From positions 124,001-188,000 of the forward strand of contig ONKA01000003.1 in the NCBI GenBank assembly GCA_900318265.1: a stretch of DNA of 64,000 nt. The letters are read 5' to 3'. The notes under the pieces are model-generated. The model saw only the letters and a program-made list of their open reading frames with translations, was not told the DNA's origin and made no database searches. The translations under genes were made by a program, and so were the position numbers. The stretch is from an uncultured Bacteroidales bacterium. GTDB taxonomy: Bacteria > Bacteroidota > Bacteroidia > Bacteroidales > F082. Shown here one piece after another: positions 36,475-45,009 of this stretch (position 1 is the first letter of the stretch; every line of letters starts with the position of its first letter).

Positions 36475-37074
36475 ATGGAATTCCTCACCGCCCATTGGCT
36501 CGACATCACCACCACCATCCTCGGCCTCGCCTACATCCTCCTGGAATACAAAGCCAGCGTCTGGATGTGGGTCGTCGGCTTCGTCATGCAGAGCCTCGGC
36601 ATCGTATTATACTACCAGAAAGGCCTCTATGCCGACTGCGGCATGGAGTTCTACTACCTCGCCATGACGGTCTACGGCTTCATCGCCTGGATGCGTCACC
36701 GGCAGAAGACCGCCGACCTCCCTATCCGTCACATGCCCAAGCGCATGGCCTTCATCTGGCTGGGCATCGCCGTGGCGATATGGGCGGCCATCTATTTCCT
36801 GCTCAGCCGTTTCACCAACAGCAACGTCCCCGTCCTTGATGCCTTTACCACCGCCCTGAGCATCGTGGGCATCTGGGCCCTGGCGCGCAAGTACCTCGAG
36901 CAGTGGTTCGTCTGGATCGTCGTCGACGTGGTCACCTGCGAGCTGTATTTCTACAAGGACATCCCCTTCAAGGCCAGCCTCTATGCCTTGTATGTGGTCA
37001 TCGCCGTCTTCGGCTACTTCAAGTGGCGGAAGATGATGACCACCGATATACGGACTGACTCAAACAAAAACTAA
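36475..37074 (+). CDS. pnuC: PnuC-type vitamin transporter
   Basis: 199 residues, about seven membrane segments. The conserved WMWVVGFVMQSLGIVLYY stretch and LYAD segment match PnuC. These facilitators take up nicotinamide riboside or, in related clades, thiamine; the substrate cannot be read from the sequence. It stands alone between repeat blocks. Confidence 0.85.
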   Translation: MEFLTAHWLDITTTILGLAYILLEYKASVWMWVVGFVMQSLGIVLYYQKGLYADCGMEFYYLAMTVYGFIAWMRHRQKTADLPIRHMPKRMAFIWLGIAVAIWAAIYFLLSRFTNSNVPVLDAFTTALSIVGIWALARKYLEQWFVWIVVDVVTCELYFYKDIPFKASLYALYVVIAVFGYFKWRKMMTTDIRTDSNKN

Positions 37075-37110
37075 GGGAATAACACTGGTTGATATATTGA
37101 AGTAGGATGG

Positions 37111-37265
37111 CGTTGAACGTAGATGGGTTATTTTGAACACGGATGGACACGGATTTAACGGATGATTTTGCGACAGGTCGCAAAATTCTGTGTTAATCCG
37201 ACAAATTCGTGTTCGAAAAAAGCGGATGGTTTTGCAATAAAAACTCCGTGTTCGAATAATAGACC
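37111..37265. repeat. Left repeat block of the second GxxExxY gene
   Basis: One long imperfect palindrome: arms TTGAACACGGAT...ACGGATTTAACGGAT and their inverted counterparts (TTAATCCGACAAATTCGTGTTC) around the centre TTTTGCGACAGGTCGCAAAA (37167-37186), then a shortened second piece ending CGTGTTCGAA. Confidence 0.88.
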
Positions 37266-37303
37266 GTTTTTAATAGTCTCTTTACTCACTAAAACAGTTT
37301 CTC

Positions 37304-37678
37304 ATGTCGCTAATTTACGAAAACGAAAGCTACGCTATCAGAGGAGCAGCTATGCGTGTATACAACCTATTAGGCAACGGCTTTCTCGAAGCGGTGTATC
37401 AGGAAGCGTTGGAAATTGAACTTGATAGACGTCACATTCCATACGAAAGAGAGCAAGAGTTGGAAATATACTATGACGGTATAAAACTAGGGAAAAAGTA
37501 TGTTGCAGATTTTGTTTGTTATGACAAAATCATCTTGGAATTGAAAGCTGTGAAAGAATTGGACGACTCTCACAGAAGTCAATTATATAATTATCTAAAA
37601 GCAACTGGATTTAAATTGGGTTTCCTAATCAATTTTGGAAAATCTGATGAACTGCAAATAGAAAGAAGAGTATTATAA
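37304..37678 (+). CDS. GxxExxY protein (PDDEXK-type), second copy
   Basis: 124 residues. GNGFLEAVYQEAL carries GxxExxY, YVADFVCYDKIILELKAV the D...ExK core, and NYLKATGFKLGFLINFG the C-terminal family stretch. It is clearly related to the gene at 34072 but distant in sequence, and it is bracketed by a different repeat family. The role is unknown. Confidence 0.9.
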   Translation: MSLIYENESYAIRGAAMRVYNLLGNGFLEAVYQEALEIELDRRHIPYEREQELEIYYDGIKLGKKYVADFVCYDKIILELKAVKELDDSHRSQLYNYLKATGFKLGFLINFGKSDELQIERRVL

Positions 37679-37686
37679 TAATAACT

Positions 37687-37903
37687 GAACACGATAATAA
37701 CTGAACACGTAGTAACGTTGAACACGGATGGAGTATTATTGAACACGGATGGACACGGATTTAACGGATATTTTTGCGACGTGTCGCAAACATCCGTGTC
37801 AATCCGACCAATCCGTGTTCAAAAAAAGCAGATAGCACTGCGACAAGTCGCAGTCATCCGAGTCAATCCGACCAATCCGTGTTCGAAAAAAAAGACCGTG
37901 TTC
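37687..37903. repeat. Right repeat block of the second GxxExxY gene
   Basis: A full copy of the 37111-type palindrome with centre TTTTGCGACGTGTCGCAAA, followed by a partial copy with centre CTGCGACAAGTCGCAG. The centres differ from the left copy but keep their pairing, a compensatory pattern. The block ends 13 bases before the rfbB start. Confidence 0.88.
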
Positions 37904-37916
37904 CAAATAAACAATC

Positions 37917-39131
37917 ATGACCTATAAACGCTCTATCATCATCACTGGCGGAGCCGGCTTCATCGGCAGCCACGTCGTCCGCCTCTTCGTGAACAAATAC
38001 CCCGACTACAAAATCATCAACCTCGACAAGCTCACCTACGCCGGCAACCTCGCCAACCTCAAGGACATCGAGGACAAGCCCAACTACCGCTTCGTCCGCA
38101 TGGACATCTGCGACTTCGAAGGCGTCTATAAGCTGATGCAGGACGAGCACGTCGACGGCATCATCCACCTCGCCGCCGAGAGCCACGTGGACCGCTCCAT
38201 CAAAGACCCCTTCACCTTCGCCCAGACCAACGTGATGGGCACGCTGAGCCTGCTGCAGGCCGCGAAACTCTATTGGGAGAGTCTGCCTATGCCGTATAAA
38301 ATGAAGGTTGCTGAGCCTGTCGAAGCACCGACCGAAATAGACGGCCCTTCGACGGGCTCAGGGACCTGTATCCCTTGCCGCTTCTATCACATCTCAACCG
38401 ACGAAGTGTACGGCGCCCTGGAGCTGACCGACCCCGAGGGCATCGTGCCCCCCTTCACCACCAAGGCCAGCAGCGGCAAGCACCACCTGGCCTACGGCAG
38501 CCGCTTCTTCACCGAGGACCTGAAATACCAGCCCCACAGCCCCTACAGCGCCGCCAAGGCCGCCAGCGACCACTTCGTGCGCGCCTTCCACGACACCTAC
38601 GGCCTGCCCACCATCGTGACGAACTGCTCCAACAACTACGGTCCCTACCAGTTCCCAGAGAAGCTCATCCCGCTGTTCATCAACAACATCCGTCACCGCA
38701 AGCCGCTGCCCGTCTACGGCAAGGGCGAGAACGTGCGCGACTGGCTGTATGTGGAGGACCACGCCCGAGCCATCGACCTCATCTTCCATGAGGGCAAGGT
38801 GGCCGAGACCTACAACATCGGAGGCTTCAACGAATGGAAGAACATCGACCTCATCAAGGTGCTCATCAACACGGTGGACCGCCTGCTGGGTCGCCCCGAG
38901 GGAGCCGACATGGACCTGATTACCTACGTCACCGACCGCGCCGGCCACGACCTGCGCTACGCCATCGACTCGACCAAGCTCCAGAAGGAGCTGGGCTGGG
39001 AGCCGAGCCTCCAGTTCGAGGAAGGCATCGAGAAGACCGTGCGCTGGTACCTCGATAACCAGGAGTGGATGGATAATGTCACTAGTGGAGATTACCAAAA
39101 GTATTATGAGGATATGTATCAGGGGAGGTGA
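37917..39131 (+). CDS. rfbB: dTDP-glucose 4,6-dehydratase with a REP insertion
   Basis: 404 residues. GGAGFIGSH binds NAD; HISTDEVYG and the YSAAK of HSPYSAAKAASD supply the catalytic residues. It converts dTDP-glucose to dTDP-4-keto-6-deoxyglucose on the way to dTDP-rhamnose and other deoxysugars. Residues about 125-151 (AEPVEAPTEIDGPSTGSGT) are the translation of two inverted REP halves at 38309-38366, placed just before the RFYHISTDEVYG strand. Without them the length is the normal 380 or so. The partners rfbA, rfbC and rfbD are not in the window. Confidence 0.92.
   Translation: MTYKRSIIITGGAGFIGSHVVRLFVNKYPDYKIINLDKLTYAGNLANLKDIEDKPNYRFVRMDICDFEGVYKLMQDEHVDGIIHLAAESHVDRSIKDPFTFAQTNVMGTLSLLQAAKLYWESLPMPYKMKVAEPVEAPTEIDGPSTGSGTCIPCRFYHISTDEVYGALELTDPEGIVPPFTTKASSGKHHLAYGSRFFTEDLKYQPHSPYSAAKAASDHFVRAFHDTYGLPTIVTNCSNNYGPYQFPEKLIPLFINNIRHRKPLPVYGKGENVRDWLYVEDHARAIDLIFHEGKVAETYNIGGFNEWKNIDLIKVLINTVDRLLGRPEGADMDLITYVTDRAGHDLRYAIDSTKLQKELGWEPSLQFEEGIEKTVRWYLDNQEWMDNVTSGDYQKYYEDMYQGR
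38309..38366. repeat. Inverted REP pair inside rfbB
   Basis: TTGCTGAGCCTGTCGAAGCA (38309-38328) and GGCCCTTCGACGGGCTCAGG (38343-38362, continuing GACC) face each other, so they can form a cruciform or mRNA hairpin. Both halves are translated in frame. Confidence 0.87.
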
Positions 39132-39133
39132 AC

Positions 39134-39164
39134 CAATTGACAATTGACAATTGATAATTGACAA
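39134..39164. repeat. CAATTGA heptamer tract after rfbB
   Basis: Four copies of CAATTGA/TAATTGA directly after the rfbB stop, followed by an ATGCTCTGCATT stretch that recurs at 43612. Confidence 0.65.
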
Positions 39165-39268
39165 ATGCTCTGCATTAACTCACTTCGTGTCGTTGAATCT
39201 TTGATTTCGACGGAGTCAATTGACAATTATGGATTTTGCTGACAGCAGGCTTGGTATAAAAACAAAGA

Positions 39269-39303
39269 TTTTGTCATTTTATGATTATCATTTTATGACA
39301 AAA
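39269..39303. promoter_or_regulatory. Operator-like dyad before the AAA ATPase gene
   Basis: TTTTGTCAT (39269-39277) and ATGACAAAA (39295-39303) are exact inverted copies around an AT-rich centre that repeats ATTTTATGA. The dyad ends 5 bases before the -7 box, so a protein bound there would cover the promoter. Confidence 0.5.
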
Positions 39304-39307
39304 TATA

Positions 39308-39315
39308 TATCTTTG
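39308..39315 (+). promoter_or_regulatory. Probable -7 box of the AAA ATPase gene
   Basis: TATCTTTG matches TAnnTTTG, 18 bases before the ATG at 39333. Confidence 0.5.
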
Positions 39316-39332
39316 CGGCAAAATAACTGGAA

Positions 39333-40460
39333 ATGACCTTGATTAATCCATTCGTTACAAGCGGCTATGCGGGTGCGGAATACTTCTGCGACCGTGTTCA
39401 AGAGACAAAAGACATCACTGATTGGCTCCGCAACGGCAACAATCTCGCATTGATTTCACCGCGCCGCTATGGAAAGACCGACTTGATCCGGCATTGTTTC
39501 GCACAAGAGGAAATGAAGGAACATTACTATACCTTCATCATCGACATTTATTCCACCAAATCCTTGCTGGAGATGGTCAACAAGATGGGGCGAACCATAC
39601 TTGAAACCTTGAAGCCCAAAGGGAAAAGACATTGGGAGCAGTTTCTCAGCATTGTCCGTTCACTCAAGACAGGAATCACTTACGATGCCATGGGACAGCC
39701 CTCGTGGAATGTATCGGTGGGCGACATTGCCAACCCCAACAACACTTTGGACGAGATTTTCCACTATCTGCAACAAGCCGACAAGCCTTGTTTGGTAGCC
39801 ATCGACGAATTCCAGCAGATACTGAAATACGGCGACATCAATGTTGAGGCGGCATTGCGCACCTATGTCCAATATTGCAGTAACGCCAATTTCGTTTTCA
39901 TGGGTTCTCAGCGCCATTTGATGGGCAGTATGTTTGTTTCGCCCAACCGCCCCTTCTACCAAAGTGTCACCGTGATGAATCTGGATCTGATTGAAATGGA
40001 AAAGTATTGGGAGTTTTGTAGGACACATTTCGAGAAAGCCGGGAAAACGATCGACAAGGATGTGGTCGAAGCATTGTATGCGCGATTTGAGGGTGTGACG
40101 TTTTATCTTCAGAAAGTGATGAATGTCCTTTTCATGCGCACAGGCGAGGGTGAGCATTGTGGGCTCGAAGAATTGCAACCTGCCATTGATTATATTGTCG
40201 ACTTCACTCGTCCCACCTACGAAGATTTGATGTATCAATTGCCCGAGAAGCAAAGCCTTGTGTTGAGAGCCATTGCCGATGAAGGCAAGGTGAGGCAGAT
40301 TACTTCAGGAAAGTTCGCCAAGCAAAAAGGGTTGGTTTCGCCGAGCGCGGTGAAATCGGCAGTGAATGCTTTATTGGACAAGGATTTAATCACCCAAGAA
40401 AAAGGTATTTACCAAGTTTACGACAAGTTTCTGGAAATTTGGCTGAGGAAAGAAGGGTAA
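39333..40460 (+). CDS. Archaeal-type AAA ATPase (ATPase_2/DUF234-like)
   Basis: 375 residues. Walker A SPRRYGKT at 42-49, Walker B LVAIDEFQQI near 155, a sensor segment VFMGSQRHLM, and a C-terminal winged-helix-like part (LPEKQSLVLRAIADEG...KSAVNALLDKDLI). Such single-copy ATPases are common in Bacteroidota and archaea, are often in multiple copies per genome, and have no settled role; links to mobile DNA have been suggested. It interrupts the run of sugar-nucleotide genes and has its own promoter and dyad. Confidence 0.8.
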   Translation: MTLINPFVTSGYAGAEYFCDRVQETKDITDWLRNGNNLALISPRRYGKTDLIRHCFAQEEMKEHYYTFIIDIYSTKSLLEMVNKMGRTILETLKPKGKRHWEQFLSIVRSLKTGITYDAMGQPSWNVSVGDIANPNNTLDEIFHYLQQADKPCLVAIDEFQQILKYGDINVEAALRTYVQYCSNANFVFMGSQRHLMGSMFVSPNRPFYQSVTVMNLDLIEMEKYWEFCRTHFEKAGKTIDKDVVEALYARFEGVTFYLQKVMNVLFMRTGEGEHCGLEELQPAIDYIVDFTRPTYEDLMYQLPEKQSLVLRAIADEGKVRQITSGKFAKQKGLVSPSAVKSAVNALLDKDLITQEKGIYQVYDKFLEIWLRKEG

Positions 40461-40463
40461 TTT

Positions 40464-40498
40464 AAAGGAAGTAAAGGAAGTAAAGGAAGTAAAGGAAC
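40464..40498. repeat. AAAGGAAGT nonamer tract
   Basis: About four tandem copies of AAAGGAAGT immediately after the ATPase stop, then CTAAACACTCAA, a degenerate form of the CTAAACT heptamer, before the next ATG. Confidence 0.75.
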
Positions 40499-40547
40499 TT
40501 ACCACTGACTCTAAACACTCAACTTAAAAAACCATCAATTATCAATT

Positions 40548-41846
40548 ATGAAAATCTCCGTCGCCGGAACCGGCTATGTAGGCATGAGTATCGCCACATT
40601 GCTGGCACAACATAATGAAGTCACCGCCGTGGATGTGGTGCACGAGAAGGTCGACCTCATCAACCAGAGGAAGTCGCCCATCCAGGATGAATACATCGAG
40701 AGATACCTCGCTGAGAAGGACCTCAACCTCACTGCTACGCTTGATGGTGCAGCGGCCTATCGCGACGCCGACTTCGTCGTCATCGCCGCCCCCACCAACT
40801 ACGACCCGCAGAAGAACTTCTTCGACACGAGCCATGTGGAAGAGGTCATCGACCTCGTTTTGTCGGTCAACCCCGGAGCGGTGATGGTCATCAAATCCAC
40901 CATCCCCGTTGGCTACAGCCGTGGCCTCTACGTGAAATATGCCGCCAAGGGGGTGAAGCAGTTCAACCTCTTGTTCTCGCCTGAGTTCCTGCGTGAGAGC
41001 AAGGCCCTCTACGACAACCTCTATCCCAGCCGCATCATCGTGGGCTATCCCAAGCCTATTGAAGGCTATACCCTTGAGAACGAGGCCATCCAAAAGCTTG
41101 TGACTGTCGACCTGGAAGAGAAAGCCAAGGTCTTCGCCCATCTCCTCGTCGAAGGTGCCATCAAGGAAGATGTCCCCGTGCTCTTCATGGGAATGAAGGA
41201 GGCCGAGGCCGTGAAGCTCTTCGCCAACACCTACCTTGCCCTGCGCGTGAGCTACTTCAATGAGTTGGACACCTACGCCGAGGTGAAGGGTCTCGACACC
41301 CAGGCCATCATCGACGGTATCTGCCTCGACCCGCGCATCGGCAGCCATTACAACAACCCGAGCTTCGGCTATGGTGGCTATTGTCTGCCCAAGGACACGA
41401 AACAGCTCTTGGCCAACTACGAGGACGTGCCGGAGGACTTGATCCGTGCCATCGTGGAGAGCAACCGTACCCGTAAGGACTTCATCGCCGACCAGGTGTT
41501 GAAGAAAGCGGGTTATTACGACTATTACGACCAGGGGCAGTACAACGCCGCCCAAGAGAAGCATTGCGTCATCGGCGTGTATAGGCTGACGATGAAGTCG
41601 AACAGCGACAACTTCCGCCAGTCGAGCATCCAAGGCGTGATGAAGCGCATCAAGGCGAAGGGTGCGGAGGTCATCATCTACGAGCCGACGCTTGAAGACG
41701 GCAGCACCTTCTTCGGCTCGCTCGTCGTCAACGACCTGAAGAAATTCAAGGCGCAGTCGCAGGCCATCATCGCCAACCGCTATGATAGCTGCCTTGATGA
41801 CGTTAAGGAAAAGGTTTATACTAGAGATATTTTCAAAAGGGATTGA
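40548..41846 (+). CDS. ugd: UDP-glucose 6-dehydrogenase
   Basis: 432 residues. N-terminal NAD fold [11 protein letters not shown] and catalytic C279 in [14 protein letters not shown]. It oxidises UDP-glucose twice to UDP-glucuronate. The sequence belongs to the short UDP-glucose-dehydrogenase type and differs from the WbpA-like enzyme at 32524. The epimerase downstream would use the product. Confidence 0.9.
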   Translation: MKISVAGTGYVGMSIATLLAQHNEVTAVDVVHEKVDLINQRKSPIQDEYIERYLAEKDLNLTATLDGAAAYRDADFVVIAAPTNYDPQKNFFDTSHVEEVIDLVLSVNPGAVMVIKSTIPVGYSRGLYVKYAAKGVKQFNLLFSPEFLRESKALYDNLYPSRIIVGYPKPIEGYTLENEAIQKLVTVDLEEKAKVFAHLLVEGAIKEDVPVLFMGMKEAEAVKLFANTYLALRVSYFNELDTYAEVKGLDTQAIIDGICLDPRIGSHYNNPSFGYGGYCLPKDTKQLLANYEDVPEDLIRAIVESNRTRKDFIADQVLKKAGYYDYYDQGQYNAAQEKHCVIGVYRLTMKSNSDNFRQSSIQGVMKRIKAKGAEVIIYEPTLEDGSTFFGSLVVNDLKKFKAQSQAIIANRYDSCLDDVKEKVYTRDIFKRD

Positions 41847-41852
41847 TTAAAA

Positions 41853-42105
41853 CATATAATTGCCGTTAATTGTCCGTATAATTGTTCGTTAATTGTCGGT
41901 TTCGTACCTCGTCAAACATTAAAATGAATTAATGTCCAATTAACGTCGAATTACATGGTAATTAACGTTGAAAAGGGAAAAAAGAAACATATAATTACCG
42001 TTAATCTTCCGTATAATTGATTCGTTAATTGTCGACTTCAAGTAGTTAAATGAATTAATGTCCAATTAACGTCGAATTACACGGTAATTAACGTTGAAAA
42101 AGAAT
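41853..42105. repeat. Two copies of an ATTAACG palindromic repeat
   Basis: Each copy starts with CATATAATTnCCGTTAAT, passes through TTCGTTAATTGTC, and ends with CCAATTAACGTCGAATTACA and GGTAATTAACGTTGAAAA. The two halves are roughly inverted. The second copy runs up to 4 bases before the epimerase ATG. A further copy lies on the other side of that gene at 43263-43376. Confidence 0.85.
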
Positions 42106-42108
42106 AAT

Positions 42109-43179
42109 ATGAACATTCTTGTAACCGGCTCGGCCGGCTTCATCGGCGCCAATCTCGTCAAACGTCTCTTCAAAGAGATGCCCGAAGGCACCATTGTAGG
42201 CATCGACAACATGAATGCCTACTATGATGTATCGTTAAAGGAATATAGACTTCATGAACTTGAGAAAGAGGTACCACAAGGGATTTCCTATAAGTTCTAT
42301 TGGGGCTCAATTGCTGACCGCGAGTTGGTGAACCAACTTTTCGAGGAATATATGTTCGATATCGTTGTCAACTTAGCTGCTCAAGCGGGTGTACGGTATT
42401 CAATTGAGAATCCTGACGTTTATATCGAAAGCAACATCATCGGCTTCTATAATATCCTTGAAGCCTGTAGGCATTCGATGGATGATGTAAGATGTAAGAT
42501 GGATGGGTACCATGGTGTTCAGCATTTGGTCTATGCCAGTAGCAGTTCGGTTTATGGAGGCAACAAGAAAGTGCCTTTCAGCGTTGACGACCGTGTGGAC
42601 AACCCCGTGAGCCTCTATGCCGCCACCAAGAAGAGCAACGAGCTCTTCGCGCATTGCTACAGCAAGCTCTACGACATCCCGACCACAGGCCTCCGTTTCT
42701 TCACCGTCTATGGCCCTGCCGGAAGACCCGACATGGCTTACTTCGGCTTCACCAACAAGCTACTGAAGGGCGAGACCATCCAAATCTACAACTATGGCAA
42801 CTGTCGCCGCGACTTCACCTACGTGGACGACATCGTGGAAGGCATCGTGCGTGTGATGAAGAAGGCGCCTGAGCGCCAGACTGGCGAAGATGGCCTACCC
42901 ATCCCGCCATACAAGGTCTACAACATCGGTGGTGGCCAGCCGGAGAACCTGCTCGACTTTGTGCAGACCCTGCAAGAGGAGCTTGTGCGTGCAGGCTTGT
43001 TGCCCGAGGACTATGACTTTGAGGCACACAAACAGTTGGTTCCCATGCAGCCTGGCGATGTGCCGACAACATACGCTGATGCCACGGCGTTGGAGAGAGA
43101 CTTTGGGTTTACACCGAAAATCACATTGAGAGAAGGATTGCGGAAGTTTGCGGAGTGGTATAAGGAGTTTTATGGCTGA
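42109..43179 (+). CDS. UDP-glucuronate 4-epimerase
   Basis: 356 residues from the ATG at 42109 (upstream only a TTG inside the repeat). Extended SDR with TGSAGFIGANL at the N-terminus and Y170xxxK174 (YAATKKSNE). Similar to LpsL/Cap1J-type enzymes that turn UDP-glucuronate into UDP-galacturonate, which fits the ugd gene just upstream. Copies of the ATTAACG repeat stand on both sides. Confidence 0.87.
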   Translation: MNILVTGSAGFIGANLVKRLFKEMPEGTIVGIDNMNAYYDVSLKEYRLHELEKEVPQGISYKFYWGSIADRELVNQLFEEYMFDIVVNLAAQAGVRYSIENPDVYIESNIIGFYNILEACRHSMDDVRCKMDGYHGVQHLVYASSSSVYGGNKKVPFSVDDRVDNPVSLYAATKKSNELFAHCYSKLYDIPTTGLRFFTVYGPAGRPDMAYFGFTNKLLKGETIQIYNYGNCRRDFTYVDDIVEGIVRVMKKAPERQTGEDGLPIPPYKVYNIGGGQPENLLDFVQTLQEELVRAGLLPEDYDFEAHKQLVPMQPGDVPTTYADATALERDFGFTPKITLREGLRKFAEWYKEFYG

Positions 43180-43194
43180 GAGCCCGGCTAGCAG

Positions 43195-43249
43195 GCATGT
43201 CATCCCCGCGGAGGGCCTGTGGGCAAAGGCTGGGATCTATGCCTGCGGC
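43195..43249. repeat. REP copy of the GTCATCCC...GGGATCTATG family
   Basis: CATGTCATCCCCGCGGAGGG continuing to GGGATCTATGCC; same family as 32293-32475. Confidence 0.65.
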
Positions 43250-43262
43250 AAAGAAGAAAAAA

Positions 43263-43376
43263 AATTAACGCCAAATTAACGTCGAATTACACGGTAATTA
43301 ACGTTGAAAAAGGGAAAAAGAAACATATAATTGCCGTTAATCTACCGTATAATTGATTCGTTAATTGTCGGCATCA
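43263..43376. repeat. Third ATTAACG repeat copy
   Basis: The two halves are in swapped order here: the AACGTCGAATTACACGGTAA half comes first and the CATATAATTGCCGTTAAT half second. With the copies at 41853-42105 it brackets the epimerase gene. Confidence 0.82.
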
Positions 43377-43435
43377 TGCCATCGCCAAATAATCTTTTTT
43401 TTTAATAATAATGTAACAACGACCCTTTTTTTCCC

Positions 43436-43443
43436 TATCTTTG
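43436..43443 (+). promoter_or_regulatory. Probable promoter of the polysaccharide operon
   Basis: TATCTTTG fits TAnnTTTG. The first gene of the operon starts 355 bases later, which implies a long untranslated leader. No -33 box is clear. Confidence 0.45.
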
Positions 43444-43520
43444 TCCGCAGAATCCAAAATACGGGCAAATCAATGCAAAATCCTTGCATTTCAGTTTGCT
43501 CGTAATGTGTTAAAAACCAG

Positions 43521-43568
43521 CCCCTTGTCACCACGGAATGTGACTGACGGGGCGGAGCCGTGAAGGGG
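43521..43568. other. Hairpin in the operon leader
   Basis: CCCCTT...CACGG (43521-43536) can pair with CCGTG..AAGGGG (43558-43568). The rest of the 43180-43797 gap holds purine-rich runs (GGAAGG), an ATGCTCTGCATT repeat near 43612 and a heptamer tract; no open frame is supportable. Confidence 0.4.
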
Positions 43569-43712
43569 AGGAAGGAAAGGAAGGGAAGGAAAGGGAAGCA
43601 AATCTGCCGCAAATGCTCTGCATTGATTTCATCGAATCTTCGATTTCAGCGAAGCTAAATCTAAAATAAATAAAAAAATCCGCGTCGCCCTAATCGGGCT
43701 CGCTCCACCTTG

Positions 43713-43790
43713 ACTCTTAACTAACTACTCTCAACTCTCCACTGACTCTAAACTCTAAACACTCAACTCTAAACTCTCAATTATCAATTC
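43713..43790. repeat. CTAAACT/CTCAACT heptamer tract before the operon
   Basis: Ten or so imperfect heptamers (ACTCTAA, ACTCTCA, ACTCAA) end 8 bases before the first ATG of the operon, the same arrangement as before glmS. Confidence 0.7.
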
Positions 43791-43797
43791 GAAAAAA

Positions 43798-45003
43798 ATG
43801 TTCAACCTAGATAAATTCATCGCCGACAGCGTCACGCATCGTCCCTCAAGCATGTTTGAAGGCGACATTCAAGCCAATGCTGCTCGGCTGACCCAAGAAA
43901 TAGAAGGTAAATCCGTGTGCGTCATCGGTGGCGCTGGTAGCATTGGCTCTTCCTTCATTAAAGCCGTGCTACGATTCAAACCCGGCAAACTGGTTGTCAT
44001 CGACCTCAACGAGAACGGCTTGGCAGAACTGACGCGTGACATTCGATCTACGGAAGGCTTGTTTGTGCCGCAGGAGTACCGTGCCTATACACTGAACTTT
44101 GCCGACCCGATTTTTACCCGTATCTTCCGTGAGGAGAAAGGCTTCGACATCGTGGCCAACTTCTCTGCCCACAAGCATGTGCGCAGCGAGAAGGACAAGT
44201 ATTCGGTGCAGGCGCTCATTGAGAACAACGACATCAAGGCGAAGAAGCTGATGGACTTGCTCTGCGAGTATCCACCTAAGCATTTCTTCTGCGTGAGTAC
44301 CGACAAAGCCGCCAACCCCGTGAATATCATGGGGGCCAGCAAGCGCATCATGGAAGACTTGGTGATGGCCTACAATGGCAAGTTCAAAGTGACCACGGCT
44401 CGTTTCGCCAATGTGGCTTTCAGCAACGGTTCCTTGCCCGATGGATGGCTGCATCGTTTGCAGAAGAAACAACCTTTGGCGGCTCCCAACGATGTGAAGC
44501 GTTACTTCGTCTCGCCCGAGGAAAGCGGACAAATTTGTATGTTGGCTTGTATTCTTGGCAATGGTGGTGAGGTCTTCTTCCCCAAGCTGGGTGAGGACCA
44601 AATGCTGACCTTCAGCACCATTTGTGACGACTTTGTGAAGTCGGAAGGTTTCTCCAAAAAGGAATGTGCCAACGATGAGGAAGCTAAGTGTTATGCCCAT
44701 CAAATGTCATACGATAGCGACACTTATCCTGTGGTTTACTTTAAAAGCGACACCACAGGCGAAAAAGCCTACGAGGAGTTTTATATCCCTGGCGAGAAAA
44801 TCAACATGGAGCGCTTCAAGGCCTTAGGTGTGGTGGAGGAAACCACGCGTCGACCTATGAATGAGGTGAATGCTTTCTTTACCAAATTGGAAGCACTATT
44901 CCAAGGCGATTTCACCAAGGAGGATGTGGTGAAAGCCATCAAGGAGTTTATCCCGAACTTCGAGCATGAAGAGAAGGGGAAGAATTTGGATCAGAAAATG
45001 TAA
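43798..45003 (+). CDS. UDP-GlcNAc 4,6-dehydratase, PglF/CapD type
   Basis: 401 residues, soluble short form without the membrane domain of PglF. GGAGSIGSS at 44-52 binds NAD(P); STDKAANPVNIMGASKR shows the Met-for-Tyr change typical of PglF-like C4,6-dehydratases that keep the C5 configuration. Expected product: UDP-4-keto-6-deoxy-GlcNAc. The aminotransferase that would use it starts 6 bases after the stop. Confidence 0.85.
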   Translation: MFNLDKFIADSVTHRPSSMFEGDIQANAARLTQEIEGKSVCVIGGAGSIGSSFIKAVLRFKPGKLVVIDLNENGLAELTRDIRSTEGLFVPQEYRAYTLNFADPIFTRIFREEKGFDIVANFSAHKHVRSEKDKYSVQALIENNDIKAKKLMDLLCEYPPKHFFCVSTDKAANPVNIMGASKRIMEDLVMAYNGKFKVTTARFANVAFSNGSLPDGWLHRLQKKQPLAAPNDVKRYFVSPEESGQICMLACILGNGGEVFFPKLGEDQMLTFSTICDDFVKSEGFSKKECANDEEAKCYAHQMSYDSDTYPVVYFKSDTTGEKAYEEFYIPGEKINMERFKALGVVEETTRRPMNEVNAFFTKLEALFQGDFTKEDVVKAIKEFIPNFEHEEKGKNLDQKM

Positions 45004-45009
45004 TACGAT

